The notes below the pieces were generated by a model that worked only from the letters and a program-made list of their open reading frames with translations, did no database searches and had not been told where the DNA came from. A DNA stretch of 64,000 nucleotides from an uncultured bacterium (GTDB lineage Bacteria; Planctomycetota; Phycisphaerae; Phycisphaerales; UBA1924): the NCBI GenBank assembly GCA_903834785.1, contig CAILKP010000042.1, positions 62,001-126,000 of the forward strand, read 5' to 3'. The position numbers and the translations under genes were made by a program. This document shows positions 54,181 through 64,000 of the stretch, piece by piece (position 1 is the stretch's first letter; each line of letters begins with the position of its first letter).

Positions 54181-54753
54181 ATGGACAAGCAGGAACTCAA
54201 CTCGCTGGTTGACACGCTGGGCACGCCCGGTAACCGGTCCGCCGAGGCGCTGCTGCCGCTGGTGTACGACGAGCTGCGGCAGATTGCTCGGGGCATCATG
54301 GGTTCGGGCAGCGGAAATCAGACCCTGCAGCCGACGGCGCTGGTCAACGAGGCGTGCATGAAGATGCTCGGTTCGCGGCAGCTGAGCTGGAACGACCGTG
54401 CCCACTTCATGGCCATCGCGGCGCAGGCGATGCGTCAGGTCCTCATCAGCCATGTGCGCGCCAAGGGTGCGGCCAAGCGGTCGGCATCCGGCCACCGCGT
54501 CACGCTCTCGGATGTGGCTGGGCAAAGCGTGGAGGTGGATCCCCAGGACTTGCACGAGGCGCTCGAAGAACTGGCAACGCTAAACCCGCGGCATGCGCGG
54601 CTGGTGGAACTGCGGTTCTTCGGCGGGATGAACCTGGAGGAGGCAGCGTTTGTCATGGAGATGTCGGCGAGCGCCGCCAACCGCGACTGGCGAGCAGCGC
54701 GGGCGTGGCTGAGCACGCGGCTGCGGCAGGCCGGGGAGCACGGTTCACCATGA
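54181..54753 (+). CDS. ECF sigma factor (Sigma70_ECF family)
   Basis: A 190-residue protein started at ATG 54,181. The pattern LVYDELRQIARGIM ... TLQPTALVNEACMKMLG ... WNDRAHFMAIAAQAMRQVLISHVRAKGAAKR is typical of the PF07638 ECF group found with protein kinases in Planctomycetes and Acidobacteria. Region 4 includes ARLVELRFFGGMNLEEAAFVMEMSASAANRDWRAARAWL. Its stop overlaps the kinase start (ATGA), so the two are translationally coupled. Confidence 0.93.
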   Translation: MDKQELNSLVDTLGTPGNRSAEALLPLVYDELRQIARGIMGSGSGNQTLQPTALVNEACMKMLGSRQLSWNDRAHFMAIAAQAMRQVLISHVRAKGAAKRSASGHRVTLSDVAGQSVEVDPQDLHEALEELATLNPRHARLVELRFFGGMNLEEAAFVMEMSASAANRDWRAARAWLSTRLRQAGEHGSP

Positions 54754-57524
54754 CCCCGGAGTTGTATCAGCGGGCGTTTGAGATCTTCTCTGCCGCGGCG
54801 GACCTGCCGGCGACCCAGCGCGATGCGCGTGTTGAGGCGGAGAGCGGGGGCGATACCGAGCTGCTGCGGACGGTGCGTGAGATGCTTGCCGCGGATGCCG
54901 CGCCGCTGGCGCTGACGGGCGGCGATGCGGTGCGTCGGGGCGTGCAGCGGCTGCTGGGTGAGCCGACGATGGAGCCGGGGAGTGCCGGGACGGGGAACCC
55001 GGGCGGGGGAGACCGCCCCACGGCGCCGGGTGCGGGTGCATCGTCGTTCCGTATGCCGTCGCGTATCGGACCGTACACCATCACCGGGTTCATCGGCCGC
55101 GGCGGCATGGGTGAGGTCTTTGAAGCCCGGCAGGAGAGTCCGTCGCGCACGGTGGCGGTGAAGATCTCGCCGCTGGCGGCGGCATCACCGGCCGCGCTGC
55201 GGCGCTTTGAGCGTGAGGTCGAGTTCCTGGCCCGGCTCACACACCCGGGTATTGCGCAGATTTACGATGCGGGCATTGCCGACATGGGCGGCGTGAGCGT
55301 GCCGTACTTTGCCATGGAATTGGTGCGCGGAACACCGGTCACGGAGTACGCACGCACAAAGCAGCTGAGCCTGCGGCAACGTGTGGAACTGGTGGCCACC
55401 CTGTCTGGTGCGGTGCAGTATGCGCACCAGCAGGGCGTGATTCACCGCGACCTCAAGCCGGACAACATCCTGATTCCATCGGAGGAGTCCGCCCCGGCGG
55501 CGACGGGCGGCGGGCGTGTTCCCCTGCCGCGGATTCTGGACTTCGGCATCGCGCGGCTGTCGCAGGACCAGCAGGCGGAGCAGCGGACGATGGCCACTGC
55601 GGCAGGCCAGCCGATCGGCACACCGGGCTTTATGGCGCCTGAGCAGATCCGCGGCGAGAATGCGGCGATTGACACGCGGTGTGATGTGTATGCACTGGGG
55701 GTGATCGCGTATTTGCTGCTGGGCGGGCGTGCGCCGCACGGGGATGCGAGCTCAAGCGTGTTTGAGCTGACGCGGGCAACGCTGGAGGCTGACCCGGTGC
55801 CGCTGGGGGCGGTGAACCGAGCCTGCCGCGGTGATTTGGCGACCGTGGTGGCGATGGCGATGCAGAAGGAGCGGACGCGGCGATATGGCAGTGCGGCGGA
55901 GTTTGCCGCGGACCTGCGGCGTGTGCTGGCCAGCGAGCCGGTGACGGCGCGGCCGGCGACGGTGGGGTATGTGCTGCGGCGGTTTGCGGTGCGGCACAAA
56001 CCGCTGGTGGCGGCGGTAGCCAGCGTGGTGGTGCTGAGTGTTGCTGCGGGCGTAATGGTGCTGGCGGCGTATCAACGCGAGCAGCGCCAGCGGCTGGAGG
56101 CCGAGGCGGCCCGGGGCGAGGCCCGGCGCGAGGCACAGTCTCAGCGGGACATCGCGAGCTTTCTGGTCTATGACACTTTCGGCGCGGCTTCACCGTCGCG
56201 GCGGGGCACGGCGGTGAAGGCAACGGAACTGATCGATGAAGCGGCGGTGGCGGTTGATACCAGATTCCCGAACGATGCGGTGCTTCGCGGGCGGGTGCGT
56301 GCGGTGATTGCCAACATGCTTTACGGCACGGGGCAGTTTGCGCGTGCCGAGCAGGCTGCCCGCAAAGCCGTAGCCGAACTGCGAGCGGCATCCGGGAGCG
56401 ATCAGGAGGCGTTCTGTGAAGCATTGGGCCTTCATGGGACGATCCTGTCAGGAGACCCCGGAAGTGCTGATGAGGCAGAGGCGGTTCTTCGTGAGGCGAT
56501 GCTGTGTGGCGATCCGACCAGCCCGCGGATTGTGCAGAATCGTGTAAAGGCGGCGAGGGGATTGGGTGAATTGCTCCAGAAAACGGGCAAGCACGATGAG
56601 GCACGACTGATTTTGCGCCGGATTGTTGCCGAGACAGTTCCCAGCGGGCCGCTTGAGCGCGAGGTTGCCGCCGGTGCACGGCTTAGTCTTGCTGCGTCGC
56701 TGCAGGCCAAGGGTGTGCAGGAAGGTGTTGAGGATCTGCTGAAAGAGGCGATAGAGCTTACGAGCACTGGCGTTGTTGCGACCGCCCCAGTCGTGCTTGC
56801 TTCCCGCAACAATTACGCCGCGTTTTTGGCCAGTCGCGGACGATTCACCGAGGCGACGCCGGTGGTGCAGGACTTGGTGAAGCGGGCGCAGCAGACGTAC
56901 CCGGCCGATCACCCGAATATGGCGTACCTCATGGCGACGGCGGCCAACGTGCTGGTGGCTGGCAAACGCAGTGATGAGGGGCTGCCGATGATTGGCCGTG
57001 CCGTGGAGATTCTCCGCAAGAGTTTTGACGACGGCAACTTTGAAGTTGAGCGTCTCTGCGGGCTGGCGGTGAGTTTGCACGCGAAGGCCGGAGATGCGGC
57101 CGGGGCGGTACCGTTTCTGGAACTGCACCTGCGGGCGCGGCTGCTGGCGGCCAACGGGGACGAGCGAGCCGGAGTGGTGGCCCGCCTTGCGGAGTATCGC
57201 GATCTGCTGGCACGGATCGATCCCGCGCCGGAACGCGTTGAGGCAGGGCTGATGGCGTATGTGAAGCAGTGCCGCGACGAGATCCCGATGATCATCAATG
57301 CGGGTGGGCTGCAGCGGTCTCCGCATGCCGCACGGCTGATGGCCAACCTGGCCCGGGCGGTGCTGGCCCAGCGGCAGCAGCACCCGAGGGTTGCCGCGGA
57401 GGCCGGTGCGCTGCTGGAGCTCGCCCGGTCGGCCCTGGCGGCTTCCAAGAATCAGAAGGAAGATGGCGTGCTGATCGAGGCGGTGGCCAAGGAGCTGGCT
57501 GCGGCAGGCGCGGGGAACGGTTAG
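54750..57524 (+). CDS. Membrane serine/threonine protein kinase with TPR-like sensor
   Basis: A 924-residue protein started at ATG 54,750. Order: N-terminal linker; kinase domain (residues 108-395) with GRGGMGEVFEA, Lys138, HRDLKPDN (Asp234), LDFGIARL and TPGFMAPEQIRG; a membrane helix (about 419-441); then an external, helical, TPR-like region with several repeats. The kinase probably transduces an envelope signal, and the coupled sigma factor may be its target. The last codons overlap the convergent zinc-ribbon protein gene by 4 bases. Confidence 0.94.
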   Translation: MTPELYQRAFEIFSAAADLPATQRDARVEAESGGDTELLRTVREMLAADAAPLALTGGDAVRRGVQRLLGEPTMEPGSAGTGNPGGGDRPTAPGAGASSFRMPSRIGPYTITGFIGRGGMGEVFEARQESPSRTVAVKISPLAAASPAALRRFEREVEFLARLTHPGIAQIYDAGIADMGGVSVPYFAMELVRGTPVTEYARTKQLSLRQRVELVATLSGAVQYAHQQGVIHRDLKPDNILIPSEESAPAATGGGRVPLPRILDFGIARLSQDQQAEQRTMATAAGQPIGTPGFMAPEQIRGENAAIDTRCDVYALGVIAYLLLGGRAPHGDASSSVFELTRATLEADPVPLGAVNRACRGDLATVVAMAMQKERTRRYGSAAEFAADLRRVLASEPVTARPATVGYVLRRFAVRHKPLVAAVASVVVLSVAAGVMVLAAYQREQRQRLEAEAARGEARREAQSQRDIASFLVYDTFGAASPSRRGTAVKATELIDEAAVAVDTRFPNDAVLRGRVRAVIANMLYGTGQFARAEQAARKAVAELRAASGSDQEAFCEALGLHGTILSGDPGSADEAEAVLREAMLCGDPTSPRIVQNRVKAARGLGELLQKTGKHDEARLILRRIVAETVPSGPLEREVAAGARLSLAASLQAKGVQEGVEDLLKEAIELTSTGVVATAPVVLASRNNYAAFLASRGRFTEATPVVQDLVKRAQQTYPADHPNMAYLMATAANVLVAGKRSDEGLPMIGRAVEILRKSFDDGNFEVERLCGLAVSLHAKAGDAAGAVPFLELHLRARLLAANGDERAGVVARLAEYRDLLARIDPAPERVEAGLMAYVKQCRDEIPMIINAGGLQRSPHAARLMANLARAVLAQRQQHPRVAAEAGALLELARSALAASKNQKEDGVLIEAVAKELAAAGAGNG

Positions 57525-58264
57525 CTTCGGCCCCAGCCGCACTCGGGGCAGGGGCGGTCGGTCAGGCCGGTGCGGTCGTAGCGGCAGGTGGGGCAATAGC
57601 GGGCCCGCTGCTGCCAGTGTTGCTGTGAGATGAATCGGCGGATAGTTCGGCGGTAGGCGATGCGGCCGATGCACACCAGCAGGATTGGTATGGCGATCGC
57701 GTCGTGGATGATGCCGGCGGGAATCAGACGCGGCGAGTACATGCCGCCGGCGGGCAGGTACTGGGCTCGTTCTGCACCGCCGTAGCGGAAGAGTGCATAC
57801 GCGTGGAGGATTTTGGTTTGCGTCTCCGGGGATGCCCCGTTCTCATCAGAATTGTCGATCGACCTCCAGTTCAGTAGTGCCACACCGGGCGTCTGCTGCT
57901 TCAGTCGCACACACGGCACTAGGAAGCCGGCGAGAATCTCGCTGGGCCTTGGAAGAAGCGTGACACGCTGAGCGGAATCGTGATCTGGTACTTGTTCGAG
58001 GAGCTGCTGTGACTGCGTCCTGGTTACCCACTGGCCGTCCAAGAACACGAGGTCCACGATCTGAGAGTCCCGATTCGCGTGGGCACCACGACCGGTGAGC
58101 GGGTGGTACTTCATCAGCGACCAGAGCCGATCGGACCAAGTCCGATCGACGCCGTTCTCCACAATGCTCGCGACGATCGTCACATCGATGATGGCGATCA
58201 CCATCAGCACGGAAGTAAACCGCTTCACCGTGCACCACACAACAAGTCGCTTGAACCTTCGCAT
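57521..58264 (-). CDS. Membrane protein with planctomycete zinc-ribbon tail
   Basis: A 247-residue protein started at ATG 58,264. One N-terminal (residues 15-35) and one internal (about 190-205) membrane helix are visible. The C-terminus carries CPTCRYDRTGLTDRPCPECG, a four-Cys zinc ribbon seen repeatedly in Phycisphaerae and other planctomycetes. I cannot assign a function. It overlaps the kinase gene end by 4 bases. Confidence 0.75.
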   Translation of the reverse strand: MRRFKRLVVWCTVKRFTSVLMVIAIIDVTIVASIVENGVDRTWSDRLWSLMKYHPLTGRGAHANRDSQIVDLVFLDGQWVTRTQSQQLLEQVPDHDSAQRVTLLPRPSEILAGFLVPCVRLKQQTPGVALLNWRSIDNSDENGASPETQTKILHAYALFRYGGAERAQYLPAGGMYSPRLIPAGIIHDAIAIPILLVCIGRIAYRRTIRRFISQQHWQQRARYCPTCRYDRTGLTDRPCPECGWGRS

Positions 58265-58339
58265 TCCGTCCGGCCCTTTGCTTGGTCAGCCAGAATCGAT
58301 ACGAAGCGGCACGTTCGGCGGTTGCCTGAGATCGTGTGA

Positions 58340-58378
58340 TCAAGCCCATCGCCCGGAAGGGCGATGCCACGGGCGGGC
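58340..58378 (-). terminator. Possible terminator of accC
   Basis: A hairpin ATCGCCC/GGGCGAT with a GGAA/TTCC loop lies directly past the accC stop. It lacks a strong T-run, so termination may depend on Rho or extend further. Confidence 0.45.
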
Positions 58379-59719
<1,341 letters not shown>

Positions 59720-59918
59720 AGGCAGGGGAGAGAGTGGGAAGTCGCGAGGGGGAGAAGAGGGAAAAGAGGAAAGAGAAAAGAGGACGGCAAAGGCAAAGGC
59801 GAAGCGACTACGGAGAAGCTATCCGAAAGCCGGGAGACTCGGGCAGCGCCGCGTCGGGTTCCTCGCGACTCTCGACTCGGCCCTGGCGACTCTCGCCGCC
59901 GCTCCGGCGGCCAGGAGA
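59720..59918. other. accB-accC spacer with GA/CT-rich tract
   Basis: The part next to accC (59,726-59,815) is a long purine tract on the plus strand, similar in composition to the purine half of the dispersed repeat. The part next to accB repeats GACTCTCG/GGCGACTCTCG words. No gene. Confidence 0.45.
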
Positions 59919-60404
59919 TCAGCTCGGCTTGACCAGGAACAGCTTCTGGCCGAACTCGACGGGCTGGCCGGACTGGACCAGCACGCGCTCGATGGTGCCG
60001 TTGCACTCGGCCTTGATCTCGTTGAAGACCTTCATGGCCTCGATGAGGCAGACCGTGGAGTTCTCGTTGACGGCGGCGCCGACGGAGACGAACACGGGGC
60101 TGTCGGGGTTCGCGGCGGCGTAGAAGGTGCCCACCATCGGGCTGGTCACGGCCACCAGGCCGGCCTCGCTGGCGGCGGTTGCGGCTGCCGAGGGCTCATC
60201 ATCATCACCGGCGGCGGCCGGGGCGGCGTGGCCCGCGGCGGCTGCGCCGGGGGCGATCATGATCGGGGCGTGCTGGACGACCGGCGCACCGGCGTAGCCG
60301 CGCTTGACGGTCACCGTCTCGGCCTGATCCTGCAGGTTCAGCTCGGTCAGGTCGTTCTCAACCATCAGGCGGACAAGTTCTTTGAGCTTGCGGATATCGA
60401 TCAT
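59919..60404 (-). CDS. accB: Acetyl-CoA carboxylase biotin carboxyl carrier protein
   Basis: A 161-residue protein started at ATG 60,404 (MIDIRKLKELVRLM); the upstream frame to 60,602 is not coding. It has an N-terminal helical region, an Ala/Pro-rich linker, then the biotinyl domain with Lys in VCLIEAMKVFNEIKAE. AccB carries biotin between carboxylase and transferase. It precedes accC on the same strand. Confidence 0.95.
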   Translation of the reverse strand: MIDIRKLKELVRLMVENDLTELNLQDQAETVTVKRGYAGAPVVQHAPIMIAPGAAAAGHAAPAAAGDDDEPSAAATAASEAGLVAVTSPMVGTFYAAANPDSPVFVSVGAAVNENSTVCLIEAMKVFNEIKAECNGTIERVLVQSGQPVEFGQKLFLVKPS

Positions 60405-60708
60405 GGGCGAAGTCTCACGAGGGTGGCAGGGACGCTGCGGGGAGCCCGGAGCCACCCGTCCGCATCTGCGGCTGGGGGGAACACCGGCCCGCTGAGGCGT
60501 GCCGAAAAGCGAGGCACCGGGTTGTGTCGCGACCGCCCGCCCCGTGGCTTGGCGGCCACCAAACGGCCGACAAACGGAGCGACCAGCGTCGCGAGTGAAC
60601 ATCCATGATAACAGGCATCCCTGCTCGATGTCGACTGCTCAGCCGCATCCGTTTGGATTGTGTACGTGCGGCGGAAAAGTGGTGGATCGGCCGCATCGAT
60701 GCGGCTGG

Positions 60709-62499
60709 TCACGGCCTGGGCAGCACGCCTGTGGCGCGGAGGTGCTCGACCATGTCCGCCGGGATGCGCTGGGCCTGCGGTGTGCCGAAGACCGAACCGT
60801 GCGTCTTGCCGGGGATGATGGTGATGGAGCCCGTGCCGGGCGTTTTCTCCGCCGGCCAGAGGGCATCGAGATCCGCCTTGAGCAGCGCGACGGCCTCATT
60901 GAGGAAGAACTCATCGGCATCACCGACGATGAGGTGGATGTTCTTCCGGAAGATCGGGCCGTACTTCGCCGGGTCGGTCCGCAGCTTCAGGCCGATGTCG
61001 TACGTGCGGTACTGCTCGGCCACGGCGCGGTCGATGGTGCCGGTGACGGGGTCAAACAACGCCGCGGGGTTGCCGCGGCTGTTGCGCGGGCCAAAGACGG
61101 CGAACCAACTGTCCCACTGCTGGCCGCTGGTGTTGTCGGCACCGAGTATGTCCTCGCCTTGGGTTTCCTGCCGCACGCTCATGGTGCCTTTGCCGGCTTT
61201 GCGGTAGCTCATGATCAGCGAGCGGCCACCGGCCGGCTCGGCGGCTCCGCCCGGGGTGGCACGGATGCGCTCGGCGGCGGCCTTTTCCGGGGCGGTGTCG
61301 TCGGCCGGGACGATGTACATGTTCTTCTGGGTGTAAATGTCAACGGCCTGGAAGCGGCGAAAGTCGACCGGATCGGGCGCACTGGGCCAGGCGGCACCGA
61401 AGGTGCTCGGGTAGTTCAGCGCCAGCCACAGCGTGGACCAGCCGCCCGAGCTGTGGCCCCGGAGCAGCCGCGCCTCGGGGCGGGCCAGCAGCGGGTACTT
61501 GCGTTCCAGCGCGGGGATGAGCTCCTCGGTCAGGGCCTTGCCGCGCGGGCCGTTGTTGGCCGAATCGGCAAAGAGGGCGTGGCCGTTGTTGCTCTCGGGG
61601 TCCAGGACGATCCAGAAGGTGCTTTGGGCCAGCAGCCGGGCAGGGTCCGGCGCGGAAGCTGTGTCGGGTGCGGCGGCCTTGTCTTCGGCACGTTTCCGGC
61701 CGCGGGCCACGCCGGCGGCACCGGTGTGGTCGCCGCCGAAGCCGGGCACCTCGTACACCGCGGCGTACTGACGGGGCTTGCCGGCGATCTGCGCGCTCGG
61801 GTCGTAGCCCGCCGGCAGGACGACGCCGGCCCGCAGGGTGACCTCGCGACCCAATGCCGCCGAGAGCAGCTCGGACTTCATCTCAAAGAGCTCGACACCG
61901 TCGGTCTGCCGCCACTGCCTGGCCTTTGTCGGCTGAGAGAGTTCCAGTTTCACCGGGACCGTGGCGGCCGCTGGTGCGGCGGCGGCCGGGGGGATCTCAA
62001 AGCTGGTGACCGGTGAGGTCCAGTTGCCGGCGACGGACTTCCAGCTGCTGGAGATGCGGGTGGCGATCAGGCGTGCGCCGGCCTGATACTGGCCCGGTGC
62101 AAGCTTGCTGACCGGGATGCTGTTGTGCTCCCAGGTGTCATCGAGCACCACGGTGTCCCCTGGTTTGAGCCCCGTGACCTCCTTGGCAAACAGTGGCTGC
62201 AGGTCATCCCAGAAGGGTGCATCGTGCGGGCTGGTGCCCGGCGGCAGCTTGCTGCCCGGTGCGATGAGCGCGATGACCAGGCGGCCGGAAACCGGCTGCG
62301 CTGCCGCCTCGCCGGGAGCGAAGGTGACCGCGATGGCGGCAGGGCCCGAAGCGCGTGACTCGGCGGGCTGGAGAACGCCGGCGGCTGAAATTGCCGCTTC
62401 GGGAGCAGTTGGCAAGCCAACCGCGGCGTGGGATGTGAGGGCGACCAGCAGCACAGAGGCCGCGAACCGATCGAGCACTGGCGAGGTCCGCATGGTCAT
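60709..62499 (-). CDS. Large secreted esterase
   Basis: A 596-residue protein started at ATG 62,499 (ATG 62,493 is next). The signal peptide ends HAAVGLP. An N-terminal beta domain (about 60-200) precedes an esterase (Esterase D/putative esterase-like) domain: YAAVYEVPGFGGDHTGAAG, nucleophile elbow LLRGHSSGGWSTLWLA, Asp in HLIVGDADEFFLN, His in IIPGKTHGSVFG. Substrate unknown; acyl or feruloyl esters are possible. Transcribed away from the chemoreceptor gene. Confidence 0.87.
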   Translation of the reverse strand: MTMRTSPVLDRFAASVLLVALTSHAAVGLPTAPEAAISAAGVLQPAESRASGPAAIAVTFAPGEAAAQPVSGRLVIALIAPGSKLPPGTSPHDAPFWDDLQPLFAKEVTGLKPGDTVVLDDTWEHNSIPVSKLAPGQYQAGARLIATRISSSWKSVAGNWTSPVTSFEIPPAAAAPAAATVPVKLELSQPTKARQWRQTDGVELFEMKSELLSAALGREVTLRAGVVLPAGYDPSAQIAGKPRQYAAVYEVPGFGGDHTGAAGVARGRKRAEDKAAAPDTASAPDPARLLAQSTFWIVLDPESNNGHALFADSANNGPRGKALTEELIPALERKYPLLARPEARLLRGHSSGGWSTLWLALNYPSTFGAAWPSAPDPVDFRRFQAVDIYTQKNMYIVPADDTAPEKAAAERIRATPGGAAEPAGGRSLIMSYRKAGKGTMSVRQETQGEDILGADNTSGQQWDSWFAVFGPRNSRGNPAALFDPVTGTIDRAVAEQYRTYDIGLKLRTDPAKYGPIFRKNIHLIVGDADEFFLNEAVALLKADLDALWPAEKTPGTGSITIIPGKTHGSVFGTPQAQRIPADMVEHLRATGVLPRP

Positions 62500-62654
62500 G
62501 AATAACTGCCAAGAAGGTGGGAGCACAGGAGCAGGTGCAGGCATCAACCCTGCAATTTGGGGTGCTCTACATAGGAGTTTACCTCATGTGTACCTCGGGA
62601 ACCACCGAAATCCGAAGCCGGTGATCACTGTCGCTCATGAGAAGGGCTTCGTTC

Positions 62655-64000
62655 ATGCGTTTACCCAGGAACATCCGCGATCGGCTCTTGCTTCTGGGGG
62701 TGGTGACAGCGCTGCTGTTTATCGGCGCGATGGTGACGACCAAGCTCCTCGTTGAGCGTGTGAGCATCGGCTCGCCGATGTACAAACAGCTGGTCCGCAC
62801 GCAGGGGGTTGTGGCTGATGTGATGCCGCCGCCACTGTTTACGGTGGAGATGTACCTGACTGCCGTGCAGATGGAAGAGGGTCTTGACGATCCGGCGCGG
62901 ATTGACGTGCTCGGCAAGCGGCTGGGCACGCTGATGGCGGATCGTCAGAAGGCGGAGGATCACTGGAAGCAGGCCCTCATCGGCGACTCCGAGGCGGTTC
63001 GCCGCGCTGTTGAGGCCGTAAGTCTCTCAAGCCGCCAGTTCGCCGAGGCGGTTGCGTCGGGGTATCTCCCCGCTGTCGCGGCCAAGGATCCCGAGCGGAT
63101 GCGAGCCGTGCTTCGGCGGGACCTCCGGCCCCTGTTCGAGCGGCACCGCCTGACGGTCGACGAGGCGATCGCGGCGGCGGTCAAGCGGCAGGCCGAGCTG
63201 GAGAGTGCGGCAAGCACGGAGGTTGCTCGGAGCTTCATGGTGTCGATGATCGTCAGCGGCAGCGTGCTGGTGGTGTTCGCTGCGGTGGGATGGCTCATCC
63301 TGCGGTCGATCATGAAGTCGATCTTCGGCATCAACCGGGCGATCGCCAACCTGGCGATGGGTGACGGCGACCTGGGGCACCGCCTCCACGCCAGCAAGGG
63401 TGATGAGTTCTCGGTGCTGGCCCGGTCATTGAACATGTTTGTGGACATGGTCGAGCGGATCGTGCGCAAGGTGCAGCAGACCACCGACGGCGCGGTCAAT
63501 CAGTGTGCTGAACTGCGCAGTGCGAGCATCCAGATGGGCACGCGCATCTGCGAGAACTCCGAGAAAACCCGCGAAGTTGCCTCCAGTGTCGACGTCATTG
63601 GCGAGAGCGTCAGCAGTGTCGCGAGCTCGTCAGAGGCGGCGTGCGAAGCCAACCGTGTGTCCACCGAGACGACGCAGCAGGGCAGCGAGGTGGTTGACAA
63701 GGTGATCGCTCAGATCCAGACGCTGCTCGAGCAGGTGGATGTCACGAAGGACTCGATCAGCAAGCTCGGAGAGCAGTCAGCGAAGATCGGCTCGCTGGTC
63801 TCGGTGATCAACGACATCGCCGACCAGACGAACCTGCTGGCGCTCAACGCCGCGATCGAGGCGGCGCGGGCGGGCGAGCACGGCCGCGGCTTTGCGGTGG
63901 TGGCTGACGAGGTCCGCAAGCTTGCTGAGCGGACCACCAAGGCCACCGAGGAGATCGCCTCGACCATCGGCTTCGTTCAGGACACGACCAGAACCGCCCT
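62655..64000 (+). CDS. Methyl-accepting chemotaxis protein (3' end outside window)
   Basis: At least 448 residues, started at ATG 62,655 with AGAAGG upstream. TM1 is about residues 11-29, a periplasmic sensor domain follows ([34 protein letters not shown]), TM2 is about 194-217, HAMP about 218-268, then the signalling coiled coil. The conserved hairpin tip [43 protein letters not shown] is visible near the end. It relays ligand sensing to CheA. The [12 protein letters not shown] segment recurs in a class of chemoreceptors with an all-helical sensor. Cut by the window edge. Confidence 0.96.
   Translation, partial: MRLPRNIRDRLLLLGVVTALLFIGAMVTTKLLVERVSIGSPMYKQLVRTQGVVADVMPPPLFTVEMYLTAVQMEEGLDDPARIDVLGKRLGTLMADRQKAEDHWKQALIGDSEAVRRAVEAVSLSSRQFAEAVASGYLPAVAAKDPERMRAVLRRDLRPLFERHRLTVDEAIAAAVKRQAELESAASTEVARSFMVSMIVSGSVLVVFAAVGWLILRSIMKSIFGINRAIANLAMGDGDLGHRLHASKGDEFSVLARSLNMFVDMVERIVRKVQQTTDGAVNQCAELRSASIQMGTRICENSEKTREVASSVDVIGESVSSVASSSEAACEANRVSTETTQQGSEVVDKVIAQIQTLLEQVDVTKDSISKLGEQSAKIGSLVSVINDIADQTNLLALNAAIEAARAGEHGRGFAVVADEVRKLAERTTKATEEIASTIGFVQDTTRTA

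Noticed and set aside
52469-54361. A 630-codon plus-strand frame
   Set aside because: Antisense to the collagen-like gene; its Gly/Ala/Asp-rich sequence is the reverse image of the Gly-x-y region.

Overview
The window is about 64 kb of GC-rich chromosomal DNA with dense coding on both strands: 50 protein genes, no tRNA, rRNA or CRISPR array, and no insertion sequence that I can see. Several traits point to a planctomycete, probably of the Phycisphaerae type. These are secreted enzymes ending in dockerin-like DG-x-(V/I)-DG-x-DF repeats, a membrane protein with the CxxCxYDxTGL...CPECG tail, a sigma factor of the Sigma70_ECF (PF07638) kind coupled to a serine/threonine kinase, several signal-peptide hydrolases, and frequent GTG/TTG starts. 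The assignment is an inference from family knowledge; no 16S or marker gene is present.

Layout. 1-10.7 kb: secreted or enzymatic genes (phosphodiester glycosidase-like protein, O6-alkylguanine methyltransferase, thiolase, beta-lactamase-fold hydrolase, toroid-repeat protein, alpha/beta hydrolase, proline-rich protein). 10.7-11.7 kb: a non-coding kilobase with two near-identical C/U-rich terminator-hairpin RNAs. 11.7-16.2 kb: an overlapping operon (membrane protein, PD-(D/E)XK-like protein, AhpC/TSA-like protein), an MBL-fold hydrolase and a sigma factor. 16.2-25 kb: AhpD-like/rhodanese pair, plsY, lpdA, a glycosyltransferase, and a small envelope/stress cluster. 25.2-33.6 kb: nuoG, a serine hydrolase, clpB, a D-2-hydroxyacid dehydrogenase and an esterase. 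34-36.1 kb: flagellar motor genes motA-motB with convergent flgM. 36.4-49 kb: unknown lipoprotein genes, mutM, a phosphoesterase, an amidohydrolase-like protein, NAD-malic enzyme, an IMPase-family phosphatase and secreted unknowns. 49.4-62.5 kb: MoxR ATPase, a collagen-like protein with a metzincin protease, the sigma factor/kinase pair, accB-accC and a large esterase. The window ends in a methyl-accepting chemotaxis protein.

Central metabolism (malic enzyme, dihydrolipoyl dehydrogenase, acetyl-CoA carboxylase biotin subunits, thiolase, PlsY, NuoG) is mixed with motility (MotAB, FlgM, chemoreceptor) and secreted enzymes. Many genes are single or in pairs, as is common in this phylum.

The non-coding signals most worth following are: (1) the duplicated anti-Shine-Dalgarno-like small RNA at 11.1 and 11.4 kb; (2) a roughly 320-bp dispersed repeat in two inverted copies (31.6 and 38.5 kb) with a hairpin that covaries between them, plus a possible fragment at 41.1 kb. 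Start codons were chosen by reading upstream ribosome-binding sites and stop/start overlaps.
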